NCBI GenBank assembly: GCA_030041305.1
Contig: JASHOC010000309.1
Coordinates: forward strand, 1-64,000
Length of the DNA stretch: 64,000 nt
From: Acidobacteriaceae bacterium
GTDB taxonomy: Bacteria; Acidobacteriota; Terriglobia; Terriglobales; Acidobacteriaceae
Direction: 5' to 3'
This document shows positions 1-8,239 of the stretch, one piece after another. Made by a program: the position numbers and the translations under genes. Position 1 is the stretch's first letter. The number at the start of each line of letters is the position of its first letter. The notes under the pieces were generated by a model that was given only the letters and a program-made list of their open reading frames with translations, was not told where the DNA came from and ran no database searches.

Positions 1-225
1 GTCAGCCCTTCCTCGAGCGAGACCCGCGGCTGCCATCCCAGAAGCGCGCGCGCTTTGGCAATATCCGGGCAGCGCCGCGTGGGATCGTCCACCGGCAGCG
101 CCTCAAAACGCAGTTCGCTCTTCGATCCGGTCACTTCCAGCACCGCCTGCGCGCATTCCAGGATCGTGAACTCGGCCGGATTGCCGAGATTGACGGGGCA
201 GGTATACGCGCCGGAGCAAAAATCG
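1..225 (-). pseudogene. UDP-glucuronate decarboxylase (UXS-type SDR), C-terminal fragment
   Basis: Read on the minus strand, the first ~215 bases encode a clear extended-SDR C-terminus: [15 protein letters not shown], then [23 protein letters not shown] and [19 protein letters not shown]. This matches the C-terminal substrate-binding part of UDP-glucuronate decarboxylases (UDP-GlcA to UDP-xylose). The gene's 3' end lies beyond the window. Upstream of about position 220 the frame stays open but similarity stops abruptly, and no Rossmann domain or YxxxK motif is present, so the N-terminal two thirds are missing. An IS21 relic lies directly beyond the break. I read it as a truncated gene; a rearranged metagenomic assembly is an alternative. 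Confidence 0.7.
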
Positions 226-380
226 TTGCGTCGCGCTAGCGGCGTAACGTGGCGGAGTAAAAGTAGGCCGCCGCCACATTCTGGTTTCGCGGACAACGAG
301 GGGCTTTGAGAAGTAACGGACAAGGTTCACTGCCGAGTTCGGTACCCAAGGAGACCTGTTTGTCGTGGAACACCGGAGGC

Positions 381-615
381 ATGTACATGGTGCAACTGGA
401 TACGCGTAAGCGGCGGGGCGGTCCTTTTTGAAGGCAAGAACCGGCGTGCGGTAGCCGGGGAGTCCGGGCTGGCGCGGAAGACCGTCAGGACGATGCTGGA
501 ATACTCCTTGCCGCCCGGATTTAATTTTCTGCGCGAACCCCGATGGTCTGGGGGGAACAGCAACTCAAATGGCCTCTTCCTGCGAAGGCAAAGGTCGACG
601 AGTTCCATTGTGTGA
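381..615 (+). pseudogene. IS21-family transposase (IstA) N-terminal relic, frameshifted
   Basis: The plus strand starts with MYMVQLDTRKRR and, after one extra G in a GGGG run near 413-416, continues AVLFEGKNRRAVAGESGL-ARKTVRTMLEYSLPPGF. This is the N-terminal helix-turn-helix of one IS21 IstA subgroup (RRAVLVEG.S.REAAR.FGVSRKTV..ML.YSVPPGY). The frame ends at TGA 613-615, after about 75 residues. The DDE catalytic domain and the istB helper gene are absent, so this is a dead remnant. The stretch 226-380 probably belongs to the element's left end, but I could not identify terminal repeats or a target duplication. Confidence 0.65.
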
Positions 616-661
616 GCTGATAGCCAACCGACGTGTTTCCTGCCATCGGCGCACGCCAGCG

Positions 662-2338
662 TTATGGCGCCGGATTGGTGAATCCCTTTGGCGGGACCAG
701 CGACGCACCGGGAATGATCACCGGCGTCACGCCCGTGTCCTCGCAGGTCATGGCTGGTGGAAAGTGATTGACCACGTCATCTGGAATCTCCGCATCGGAG
801 GCCGGTATCGGCGCTTTCGTCCCATCCAGGCGCGCCTGGTCGAATCCTCCCAGCAAATCAGTCAACCTTGGATTCGCGTCGCGCGGGCCCTCAGGCAGAT
901 ATGGCTTCTCATCGGGTAGTGAGGCCAGCGGAGGAAGGTCGAAGAGCACGTCGAGAAACTTCGCGAAGGAAACGTGGTCGCCGGGATCTGAAACCACCCC
1001 GCCTGCCTGGGCATAGGGCGATATCAGAATTAGCGGCACGCGCGGTCCGTCCCCACACGGGTGCTTATCCGGGCAGGGCTCAAATTGCGGCGGCGGAACA
1101 TGGTCGTAAAAACCCGCCGAATCGTCCCACAACACGATAATCGCCGAATCCTTCCAATACGGGCTCCGCGCCACAGCATTCACCACCTCCGCCACCAGTG
1201 ACTCGGAAAGCTGCGAATCGGAGTAGCCGGGGTGATCGTCGTCGCCGAGAACGCTTTGTGCTAACGGGTTCGCTGGTTTCCATCCAAACGGGTTTCTGCG
1301 TCCGCCTTTGATGAAAGCCACGCTCTTATCGGGCAGCTTTGCCTTCTCCATTACCTGGAAAAAGTCCAGCAGGTCGTGCTCGCCGCTCCACATCGAAGGA
1401 TTCTGCCGGATATATCCGAAGTACTGCGGCGCGTTGTGATGGGGAATATAGGCGGGATGGTTGTTGCCCTCACCGTTTCCGAAACCTTCCTGATACCACG
1501 CCCAGGGCACGTCCTGATGATTCAGGTTCGCCAGTTCGCCAATATCCTCTTTCACGTCGTTCGTGTCGGCTTTCACCTGCGACGCATTGCGGCCGCTAAG
1601 CGAGAGCATAAGCGTCGCGTAGGCCTGGTCAAGCTCGTGAACGTCGCTTGCCTCGGCTGAAGACGAATACGGGCCGAAATTCGGCGCTACACTGTCCACA
1701 ACCGGCTCGCCAACCCCGGAGGTTGACGACTTGAAAGTTTCGTCGGGATGGCGCGCCGCCTGGGTTTGACCGGTCTGGCCGGCGATCAGATCGATGTTGC
1801 CTGGCGTCGACGGCCCATACATGGCTTGAAAGATGTGGTCGTAAAGAACGAACCGGTGCGCGTACATCCACAAAAACGGAATCGTGTGGCAATCCTCGTG
1901 CGCCATGGTCAGCATGGCCGCCTGCCGGGCGCGCTGCCGCCCTATAGGTAAAGCGGCAACAGCTCTTTCTTCCTCCCAGGCCACAAAATGGTCCATGCGG
2001 CCGCCATCGCTCTTGGCGATCAGCGCCGGGCGTGAATGATTCGCGTCGCCCGTATCGGCGGCATTGAGCAGGAAGGGGGAGATCCAAATGTGACCGATCG
2101 AGTCATATTGGCGGAAACCGTGCGCCCGCGCTTCAGCCGTCGTCAGATTGTCCGTCCCCGGAAAGGAGCCGAAGTAGGAGTCGAAGGAGCGGTTCTCCTG
2201 GTAGATCACAAAGACGTGGTGAATGTGCGCGCGAAGATTCGCGATTAAATGCTGCCGATTTTCCGGGGGCACTTTTTTCGGCGCCTGGGCTCTTACGCTC
2301 AGCGAAAATCCGGCAATCAACATAACCACAAGAAGCAT
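662..2338 (-). CDS. Secreted phosphoesterase (phospholipase C / acid phosphatase AcpA-like family)
   Basis: About 558 residues. The N-terminus MLLVVMLIAGFSLSVRAQA is a typical Sec signal peptide, so the ATG at 2338 is preferred over one 22 codons upstream. The mature part opens with HVFVIYQENRSFDSYFGSFPGTDNL, the metal-binding signature of the PF04185 phosphoesterase family (bacterial phospholipase C, acid phosphatase AcpA). Later motifs also fit: the DCHTIPFLWMYAHRFVLYDH block, IIVLWDDSAGFYDHVPPP, and GPRVPLILISPYA. These enzymes hydrolyse phosphate mono- or diesters in the periplasm or outside the cell. The exact substrate cannot be read from the sequence. It is a monocistronic minus-strand gene next to the IS relic. 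Confidence 0.88.
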   Translation of the reverse strand: MLLVVMLIAGFSLSVRAQAPKKVPPENRQHLIANLRAHIHHVFVIYQENRSFDSYFGSFPGTDNLTTAEARAHGFRQYDSIGHIWISPFLLNAADTGDANHSRPALIAKSDGGRMDHFVAWEEERAVAALPIGRQRARQAAMLTMAHEDCHTIPFLWMYAHRFVLYDHIFQAMYGPSTPGNIDLIAGQTGQTQAARHPDETFKSSTSGVGEPVVDSVAPNFGPYSSSAEASDVHELDQAYATLMLSLSGRNASQVKADTNDVKEDIGELANLNHQDVPWAWYQEGFGNGEGNNHPAYIPHHNAPQYFGYIRQNPSMWSGEHDLLDFFQVMEKAKLPDKSVAFIKGGRRNPFGWKPANPLAQSVLGDDDHPGYSDSQLSESLVAEVVNAVARSPYWKDSAIIVLWDDSAGFYDHVPPPQFEPCPDKHPCGDGPRVPLILISPYAQAGGVVSDPGDHVSFAKFLDVLFDLPPLASLPDEKPYLPEGPRDANPRLTDLLGGFDQARLDGTKAPIPASDAEIPDDVVNHFPPAMTCEDTGVTPVIIPGASLVPPKGFTNPAP

Positions 2339-2450
2339 CGAATGGAAATCCTTGAGTTTTGCCCTTCTCTCGATGTTCGAACGCTGCAATCGATCCTCCT
2401 CCAATCATATCGGCGGATGACCTTCCCTTACGTTTTCATCGTCCGTTCTA

Positions 2451-3182
2451 TCACATTCGGGGGTGCAACTTCGTAGACGAAGCTTGCCGCTTCGACTCGC
2501 GTGAGGGCTCGGAAGGCACGCGGCCGCATTCAAAATCCGCAAAGACGAATCCGTCGCGGTCCACAATCTCGCCCATCTCCAATGCCAGCGGAGCCTTGAA
2601 TATTGGCCCCGCATACACGCAACTGTGGAACTCGCCGCGCTCGCCGCAGGCGTCCACCCCCACCGGCAAATCGCGCAGCAGGTTGGCGTCGAACTCGCGT
2701 CCTGCGAAGGAGGCCGGCAATTGCCTGGAGTCGACGCAGGTAATGCGTGCGCGCAAGCCAGCATTGATCATTGCGCGCGCCAACAGATCGGTGGGACTCT
2801 TCCATAGCGGAAACAGCGGCTCCAATCCCGTACCCTTAAGCTGCCTCTCGCGATACGCCCGCACCTCTTCGAGGAACAGGTCCCCGAAAGCAATAGCGTC
2901 GATGCGCTCGGCAATGGCGCGCTCGCAGGCCTCCCGCATGCGCTGCTCGTAGACCTCGTTCGGGCACGGCCAGGGAAGCGGCGCGATCCACAGAGGCAGC
3001 TCGGCGGCAGCCGCCTGGGCCTCGAGCACCGAGCGCCGCGTCCCATGCATTGCCACCCGGTCGAACTCGCTATTGAGCGTGGTCAGCAGCCCGCAAACTT
3101 CAATGCCCGGCTCCTCCCGGAGCCTGTGCAGGGTCCAGGCGCTGTCTTTGCCGCTGCTCCAGGAGAGCAATACCCGCCTCAT
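2451..3182 (-). CDS. PP-loop ATPase, Dph6/DUF71 (diphthine-ammonia ligase-like) family
   Basis: About 243 residues starting MRRVLLSWSSGKDSAW. SGGKDS-type PP-loop at residues 8-13, followed by the family's MHGTRR, PLPWPCPNEVYE and FGDLFLEEVRAYRE blocks, matches PF01902. Eukaryotic and archaeal members amidate diphthine on EF2; the bacterial homologues are ATP pyrophosphatases whose substrate is not established, so no precise reaction is claimed. The start at 3182 was chosen because the PP-loop normally lies close to the N-terminus; an ATG 11 codons upstream is possible. The C-terminal 20 residues are polar and poorly conserved. Confidence 0.85.
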   Translation of the reverse strand: MRRVLLSWSSGKDSAWTLHRLREEPGIEVCGLLTTLNSEFDRVAMHGTRRSVLEAQAAAAELPLWIAPLPWPCPNEVYEQRMREACERAIAERIDAIAFGDLFLEEVRAYRERQLKGTGLEPLFPLWKSPTDLLARAMINAGLRARITCVDSRQLPASFAGREFDANLLRDLPVGVDACGERGEFHSCVYAGPIFKAPLALEMGEIVDRDGFVFADFECGRVPSEPSRESKRQASSTKLHPRM

Positions 3183-3805
3183 AAGACGATCATAGATATC
3201 GAGCGTTCTCGCCATCGCAGCTGGCGGCTGAAGAATGCTGCGGCAAAGTCAGCCGGGCACGCCTCCTCATCCGCGAAGAATGCGCAAACGACTGATCCGC
3301 GCACGAAAAGATCCGGCTTTTTGTTCAAAATATGGCGGAAGGCGCCCACAATCGCGCCCGTTCCGAATCCGCCTCATTGGATCTCCCGTCAGCTCAGGCG
3401 TGCTGTCAAGCCCTCCCCGGCCGCCTTCCCATTCAGCTCATAGATCTCAAAGCCCTTTTCCGCAACCTCGCGTTTCATGGAATTTCTCTCGAATGGGTAT
3501 GCTGATCTTTGAACAGGAAGGCGCCGCACCCGGACACTTCAGGCTGTAACCCTGCAAATGGCAGTTTCCAAGTGCAAACGAGCGCAAATCCGTCGAGTTT
3601 TAGGCGACTTCCAGATCCGAAAATGCACCTTTTCCGGTGCAAAACACGGAGAGGAATCCGTTTATCTCTTTTTTTTCAAACACTTAGAAAACAACAACTT
3701 TGTTTTCAAACACTTGCATAGTCGACATTGACAAGTGTCTGAAAACAAAAACACTTCGAGAGGAGGGGAAGTGGGACGTGGAAACGCTGGGCGCGCATGC
3801 CGAAC
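3183..3805. other. Intergenic stretch without a convincing gene
   Basis: No ORF here shows recognisable similarity. A 29-codon minus-strand ORF starts at 3478 (MKREVAEKGFEIYELNGK...) and ends at a TGA, with only a weak GAGAGAA upstream; it could be a tiny peptide or chance. The 3620-3760 part is AT-rich and carries the inverted and direct repeats listed separately. Confidence 0.5.
3674..3755. repeat. AAACACTT direct and inverted repeats downstream of the ion-channel gene
   Basis: TTTCAAACACTT occurs at 3674-3685 and again within GTTTTCAAACACTTG (3702-3716), spaced about 30 bp. The inverted arm CAAGTGTCTGAAAAC (3732-3746) pairs with the second copy at 14 of 15 positions across a 15-base spacer; a further AAACACTT follows at 3748. 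It could be a hairpin ending the ion-channel transcript on the minus strand, or a set of binding sites for a dimeric regulator. Confidence 0.5.
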
Positions 3806-4996
3806 TCAGAAGTCGTGGTGACGATCGGCCAACGCGGTAATGATGTGGGACGCGGGATCCGGTGGCGCGCCTTGATCGGAGGAAGCCGGATTAGCCGCTT
3901 CAGCTTGTGCGCGGAGGGTGCGCACCGTCATCCAGTTGTCCTTGTGCGGATGGTCGGCTATCCAGGGCGGTAGCGGCATAAAGAGATATTGGCTCAGCGC
4001 CTCGGCATATCCTTCATAAAGGCTCCGCATCTCGCGCAACCGCTCACCGGAAAAGCTGTCGCGGCAGACGTCGACTCCGCTTTGGCACAGTTGATCGTAT
4101 AGTCTCTGGTAGCGGTCGGCAGACAGGCGGTCTGCGGCGTTATTGGCCGGCTGCAGCCCAAGAGTCTGCGTCAAATCGACCAGCGCGTGCCGGGCCATGG
4201 CGAAGGTCAACTGTGCCTGCCGTGCTTCTTGTGCGCGGACACCGGAGATCAATAACGCCGATGTATCGAGGATTGCGGTCAGCGCGCTCAGCCAGCTTTG
4301 ATTCGTGTGCTGCGAACGGAAGTAACAAAGCAGTGGATAGGAAATGTGGCTCTCCAACAGTTCCGCGGACCAGCGCTCCCACTCCATTAACAGCACGGCA
4401 AGAGACTGCTCCGCATCCTGATGCGAATGACGCCGCAACAGCTCTGCGGCGGTGGGCGGAGAGCCGGCGCGGGCGTCAAGCAGTGAAATTGAGACTTCCC
4501 GTCGCGAAAATGCGCTATAAAGCACCGGAAAGTAGCCCATGACGACGGCTAGAAATCCCAGGCCCGTGCCCGACTCCAAAATGGTGAGCGCCCGTGCCCC
4601 CTGCGTCTCCGGCGTCACGTCGCCAAGACCCAGCGTGAATAGCGTCGTGCCGCTGACGTATAGATCCGATCGGAAGTCCGGCTGTTTCCCAGCCTCGTTG
4701 AAAGGGCTGCCCAGCGCGTAGAAGACCAGCCCAAAGCCGAACACCATCGCGGCCGCCCAGACCACGAGCAGAAAAATCAACGACAGGGGGCCATAAAAAC
4801 TGAACGCTGTCTCGCGCCTGCGGGAATTGCCAACACGTCTGGCGAAAAATGTCCACGGCCTCCATGTCGAGATATAAAAAATGCGCGTGAGGCGAAAACG
4901 CCCCGTGGCGCGTCGCGGCAAAATAATGGTCTGGAAAGCGTCGAGAAGCACGATCCACAGGCAAATGATTCCGGCGAACATGGCGAAGATGCGCAT
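3806..4996 (-). CDS. Ion-channel-like membrane protein with two TM segments and long cytosolic domain
   Basis: About 396 residues. TM segments at roughly 2-22 (MFAGIICLWIVLLDAFQTI), 67-90 (LSLIFLLVVWAAAMVFGFGL) and, after the pore loop, 135-160. The loop contains TTLFTLGLGDVTP at about residue 117, the position and shape of a K+-channel selectivity filter (canonical TVGYGD), here as TLGLGD. The remaining ~230 residues are soluble, mostly helical and without an RCK motif. The ATG at 4996 follows GGAAGG. Transport of K+ or another cation is an inference from the P-loop; the altered filter makes ion specificity uncertain. Its position beside the polysaccharide locus is probably incidental. Confidence 0.72.
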   Translation of the reverse strand: MRIFAMFAGIICLWIVLLDAFQTIILPRRATGRFRLTRIFYISTWRPWTFFARRVGNSRRRETAFSFYGPLSLIFLLVVWAAAMVFGFGLVFYALGSPFNEAGKQPDFRSDLYVSGTTLFTLGLGDVTPETQGARALTILESGTGLGFLAVVMGYFPVLYSAFSRREVSISLLDARAGSPPTAAELLRRHSHQDAEQSLAVLLMEWERWSAELLESHISYPLLCYFRSQHTNQSWLSALTAILDTSALLISGVRAQEARQAQLTFAMARHALVDLTQTLGLQPANNAADRLSADRYQRLYDQLCQSGVDVCRDSFSGERLREMRSLYEGYAEALSQYLFMPLPPWIADHPHKDNWMTVRTLRAQAEAANPASSDQGAPPDPASHIITALADRHHDF

Positions 4997-5568
4997 CGAC
5001 CTTCCTTCCAACCGTGAATTGGACTCTGATATGGACCTTCACTTTGCCGAATAGAGATTGGCTGGGCGCCAAGAGCCTATTATTTCCAGATTGAACCCAT
5101 TCCAGCTCTTAATTGGACCAGATTTGCGCCGATAGGGAAACATCTCACAGCTTGGCTCCATAATGAGCCGGCGCGATCACTTCAAGCGGAAGTTTGTCCC
5201 CGCGATTGATCCGATCCGATGAAAAAGGGCCCTTGAGATCGACGGAAAAGAGGGTGAGTCAAACGCGACCTTCGTTGTCGTGTCACGAAAGCTGGTGTCG
5301 GGCCACGCTATCGTATGCCTCCAATATGGCAATATGGGTCGATGTCATAATAATTGAAAATTTGGCCCCACAAGGTGAAAATCCGCGTCTCGTAAAATGC
5401 ATGCGACAGCTGCCGCCTCAAGCAAAGCCGCCGCAAGCGCAACCCGCCTGCAGACCGCTGAACTCTGCTCCACCCGAACGCGCTTCGGGGGAGAAAAGGC
5501 TCTTCCGCTATGCTCCAGAGCCTTTTCTCCCCCGAAAACCCATCCCTTACTGATGTTCTTACTGGCCC
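4997..5568. other. Intergenic stretch, no gene seen apart from a hairpin
   Basis: Lies between two minus-strand genes. I see no coding similarity in either strand. The main structure is the 20-bp-stem hairpin at 5484-5536, listed separately. Confidence 0.5.
5484..5536 (-). terminator. Strong hairpin, probable terminator of the aminotransferase gene
   Basis: Perfect 20-bp inverted repeat: 5484-5503 (TTCGGGGGAGAAAAGGCTCT) against 5517-5536, with a 13-base loop. It lies 33 bases beyond the stop of the minus-strand aminotransferase gene. No T-tract follows, so if it terminates transcription it is not a textbook intrinsic terminator; it could also protect the 3' end. Confidence 0.6.
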
Positions 5569-6753
5569 TTATTCCTCCGCCCGGTGGTCCCCTTTCATTT
5601 CGCCATTGACAGCCCAGCCAACTGCGATGGGAGTCTTGTTTCTAAACGGCTGTTTCTCTGTTACTTCCAGCACCGACTGCGCCACGTAATGCAACTGATC
5701 GTTCGATAACTCCGGATAAATCGGCAGGGCCAGCACCTGGTTGGCTGCGGCTTCCGAGTGCTCCAGCGAGCCCACCATTCGGCATCTTCCTGCAAAACAC
5801 TCCTGCAAGTGCATCGGCGCGGGATAGTAAATCTCCGTCCCGATCCCCGCCTCGGAAAGTGCTTTGCGCAACGCATCCCGGCCGCGCACCCGAATTGAGT
5901 ACTGGTTGTAAATGCTCACGCAATTGTTGTTGATGTGCGGCGTTACCACAGAACTGCCCGCAAACAGCGAATCGTAAACCGCCGCGTTACGCCGTCGTGC
6001 TTCCGACCATCTATCCAGGTGCGGCAGCTTGACCAACAGCACGGCGGCTTGCAGAGGGTCCAGGCGGAAATTACCGCCCACATACTTGTGATAGTACTTA
6101 GGCTTGGCTCCGTGTGATCGCAGCGACAGCAGCATCTCATGGAGTTTCGCATCGTTGGTCACGCACATTCCGCCGTCGCCTGCGCCGCCCAGGTTTTTTG
6201 AAGGGTAGAAGCTGAAACAGCCGATGGCGCCGATACTGCCCGCCTCGCGCCCTTTATAAGTGGCGGAGATGGCTTGGGCTCCGTCCTCGATCACCGGAAT
6301 GCAGTGCCTGTTGGCGATCTCCATGATCGGGTCCATGTCGCACATTTGGCCAAAGAGGTGCACCGGCACGATGGCTCTCGTCCGGGGCGTGATGGCGGCT
6401 TCGATGCGGGCGGGATCGATGTTGAAGGTGCGCGGGTCGATGTCCACGAACACCGGCAGTGCACCGACGCGGGAGACGCAACCGGCGGTGGCGAAGAACG
6501 TGAATGGGGTGGTGACGACTTCGTCGCCGGGGCCGACTCCGAAGGCCATAAGGGCGGCCAGCAACGCGTCAGTCCCGCTTGACATGCCCACGGCGAAGCA
6601 GCAATCCGACAACTCCGCAACCTTCTTTTCCAGTTCCTCGACTTTTGGTCCCAGGATGCATACCTGCGAGTCGAGCACCTCGCCGACGGCGCGCAGCACT
6701 TCGTCGCGGATGCCTGCGTACTGGGCCTTCAAGTCGAGCAATGGAATCTTCAT
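5569..6753 (-). CDS. DegT/DnrJ/EryC1/StrS family PLP-dependent sugar aminotransferase
   Basis: 394 residues, normal for the family. It starts MKIPLLDLKAQY, the usual N-terminus. PLP contacts are visible: SSGTDAL at 58-64, EDGAQA around 156-161, and the Schiff-base lysine Lys186 in FSFYPSKNLGGAGDGG. These enzymes transaminate keto-sugars bound to UDP, dTDP or GDP to give amino sugars for polysaccharides or glycoconjugates, usually with glutamate as donor. It is the second such gene in the window, but separated from the EPS locus by the TauE-like gene. A strong hairpin follows the stop, and a small palindrome lies about 30 bp before the start. Exact sugar unknown. Confidence 0.9.
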   Translation of the reverse strand: MKIPLLDLKAQYAGIRDEVLRAVGEVLDSQVCILGPKVEELEKKVAELSDCCFAVGMSSGTDALLAALMAFGVGPGDEVVTTPFTFFATAGCVSRVGALPVFVDIDPRTFNIDPARIEAAITPRTRAIVPVHLFGQMCDMDPIMEIANRHCIPVIEDGAQAISATYKGREAGSIGAIGCFSFYPSKNLGGAGDGGMCVTNDAKLHEMLLSLRSHGAKPKYYHKYVGGNFRLDPLQAAVLLVKLPHLDRWSEARRRNAAVYDSLFAGSSVVTPHINNNCVSIYNQYSIRVRGRDALRKALSEAGIGTEIYYPAPMHLQECFAGRCRMVGSLEHSEAAANQVLALPIYPELSNDQLHYVAQSVLEVTEKQPFRNKTPIAVGWAVNGEMKGDHRAEE

Positions 6754-6784
6754 CGTTCACTTCCGTCTTTCGCCAATATATCGA

Positions 6785-6799
6785 GTCATGCCGCATGAC
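6785..6799. promoter_or_regulatory. Palindrome GTCATG-CCG-CATGAC upstream of the aminotransferase
   Basis: Perfect 6-bp inverted repeat with a 3-base centre, 32 bp before the start codon at 6753, next to a TATATT-like box on the minus strand (6775-6780). It could be an operator. No matching -35 is evident and the length is short enough for chance. Confidence 0.3.
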
Positions 6800-7057
6800 G
6801 GCTGAATCATCGCCGCACTCGATGCGCGGCCATTTCCTTGGGCCGCGCATGGACTCCTCCAGCCGCGGGGGTGAGGTAGCATACACCGAACCGCGCAAAC
6901 ACCACACGGCGCCCGGCGCAATCACGGCGCCCCTTGTTCCACTGCGGCGGTGGCCTTGAAGTCATCGTACGATTTCGCGCTCCTTCTCAGCTTGATTCTG
7001 GCCGAAGACTTACATCCGAGGTGGTTCAAAAATGCCGGGGCCGATCACCCGTGATGC

Positions 7058-7834
7058 TCACCGCGTGGCGGCCCAGACGTGATAACTGTTGAATAGAAAC
7101 CATCCACCTAGAATCAGCAGCCACACCAGCAGCGCGAAGCGCAAGGGACGGCGCGGAATCCGCGTGCTCAGAAGCGTTCCCGCCACAGCACCAAAAATGC
7201 CTCCGGCGATAAGTTGCAGCAGCAGTTCGGGTCGGTTTGCGAGAGAGAACCAATGGGCGCCGCTGCCCAGGAGCGAAACCAGGAAACCAAAGGCAATATC
7301 GGTGCCTACCACCTGCGTGGGTTCAAGTTGCGTCAGGCTCAACAGGGCGGCGCTGCCCAGCGCGCCTGCTCCGGCTGAAGAAAACCCGACCTCAGCGCCC
7401 ACCGAGAACATCAGAGCTGCAAGTAAAGGGCGGCGGTCGCGCTTCTCGCTGCGCTGCCCGATTCGCTCCAGCGGTCGAAAGGAATAGACGATCTGCCAGA
7501 GCGCTGTGCCGATCAGGATAGCGCCAAGAATCGCGTATAGCGTGTTTTGCGCGCCCGCAGTGACGAGATGCCGCAACAGAAGCGCGCCCAACAGCACGCC
7601 CGGCGCACCGCCCATCAGCATGGTTCCGAGTATCCGCCACGCCACGTTGCCACGCGCAATCTGCGCCGGAACCAGGATCAGCTTAACCGCGGCAGAAAAC
7701 GTCAATCCGATGCCAACAGCGATGGGAGCCGGCACTTCGAGGAACAGCACCAGCACTGGCACTGTGAGAGTGCCCGCACCTACGCCTGTGAGCGCGATGA
7801 ACAGCGCGATGAAAAAGCCGATCAGATAGGGCAT
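7058..7834 (-). CDS. TauE/SafE family sulfite exporter-type permease
   Basis: 258 residues with about eight hydrophobic segments. It opens MPYLIGFFIALFIALTGVGAGTLTVPVLVLF, the first TauE/SafE repeat with its GxGxGxxxxP signature, and contains a second repeat near 145-175 (GFSSAGAGALGSAALL). Members export sulfite, sulfoacetate or related organosulfur anions across the inner membrane. Its position after cysD and the broken cysNC, on the same strand, supports a role with sulfur compounds, though the 400-bp gap means it may be transcribed separately. The ligand is inferred from context only. Confidence 0.85.
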   Translation of the reverse strand: MPYLIGFFIALFIALTGVGAGTLTVPVLVLFLEVPAPIAVGIGLTFSAAVKLILVPAQIARGNVAWRILGTMLMGGAPGVLLGALLLRHLVTAGAQNTLYAILGAILIGTALWQIVYSFRPLERIGQRSEKRDRRPLLAALMFSVGAEVGFSSAGAGALGSAALLSLTQLEPTQVVGTDIAFGFLVSLLGSGAHWFSLANRPELLLQLIAGGIFGAVAGTLLSTRIPRRPLRFALLVWLLILGGWFLFNSYHVWAATR

Positions 7835-8062
7835 GTGCGAATGCTCGTGGACCGATGGCTACAGAGATGGCGCTGGTTGGAAGTGGATGTCGCACTCGAT
7901 CTTGAGGCAGTCGCAACGGCTCGAGCGCGGATTGGCCGGATCGAGCGGCGCCCTAGTGCAGGGCTCGCAACCAATCTAAGAATCGCCGCGCTCGTAGAGT
8001 GGGAGCAGGGGGATAGCAAACTCGTGGCACGCATGCCATACGTTGCGCGAGGTCCACGCAGC

Positions 8063-8233
8063 TCACGGCGTCAGCTTCAGCACCTGCTTCCGACCCGCCA
8101 GAACGAACATCGCGGTCTCTTTCAATGATGTGCGGGTGCGGTGCGAGCCTGTTCACGCCGCTAAGGCCTTTGCCAGATGTACCTTCACCTGCTCAATCTT
8201 CTCGCCTATTTCCCTCAATAAGGATTCGCTCAT
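8063..8233 (-). pseudogene. Small unidentified ORF interrupted by TGA, downstream of cysNC
   Basis: Starting 6 bp after the cysNC stop, one frame reads MSESLLREIGEKIEQVKVHL-AKALAA, meets TGA at 8153-8155, and continues TSLKETAMFVLAGRKQVLKLTP to a stop at 8063. The continuation in the same frame suggests a ~56-residue protein broken by a nonsense or short frame change. I do not recognise the family. It may only be chance; the rest of 7835-8239 shows nothing. Confidence 0.3.
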
Positions 8234-8239
8234 CGTTCC

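Noticed and set aside
3966-3974. GGCGGTAGC, identical to the core of the RfaH ops element
   Set aside because: It lies on the plus strand inside the ion-channel coding region, opposite to the EPS transcription and far from the antiterminator leader; chance occurrence.
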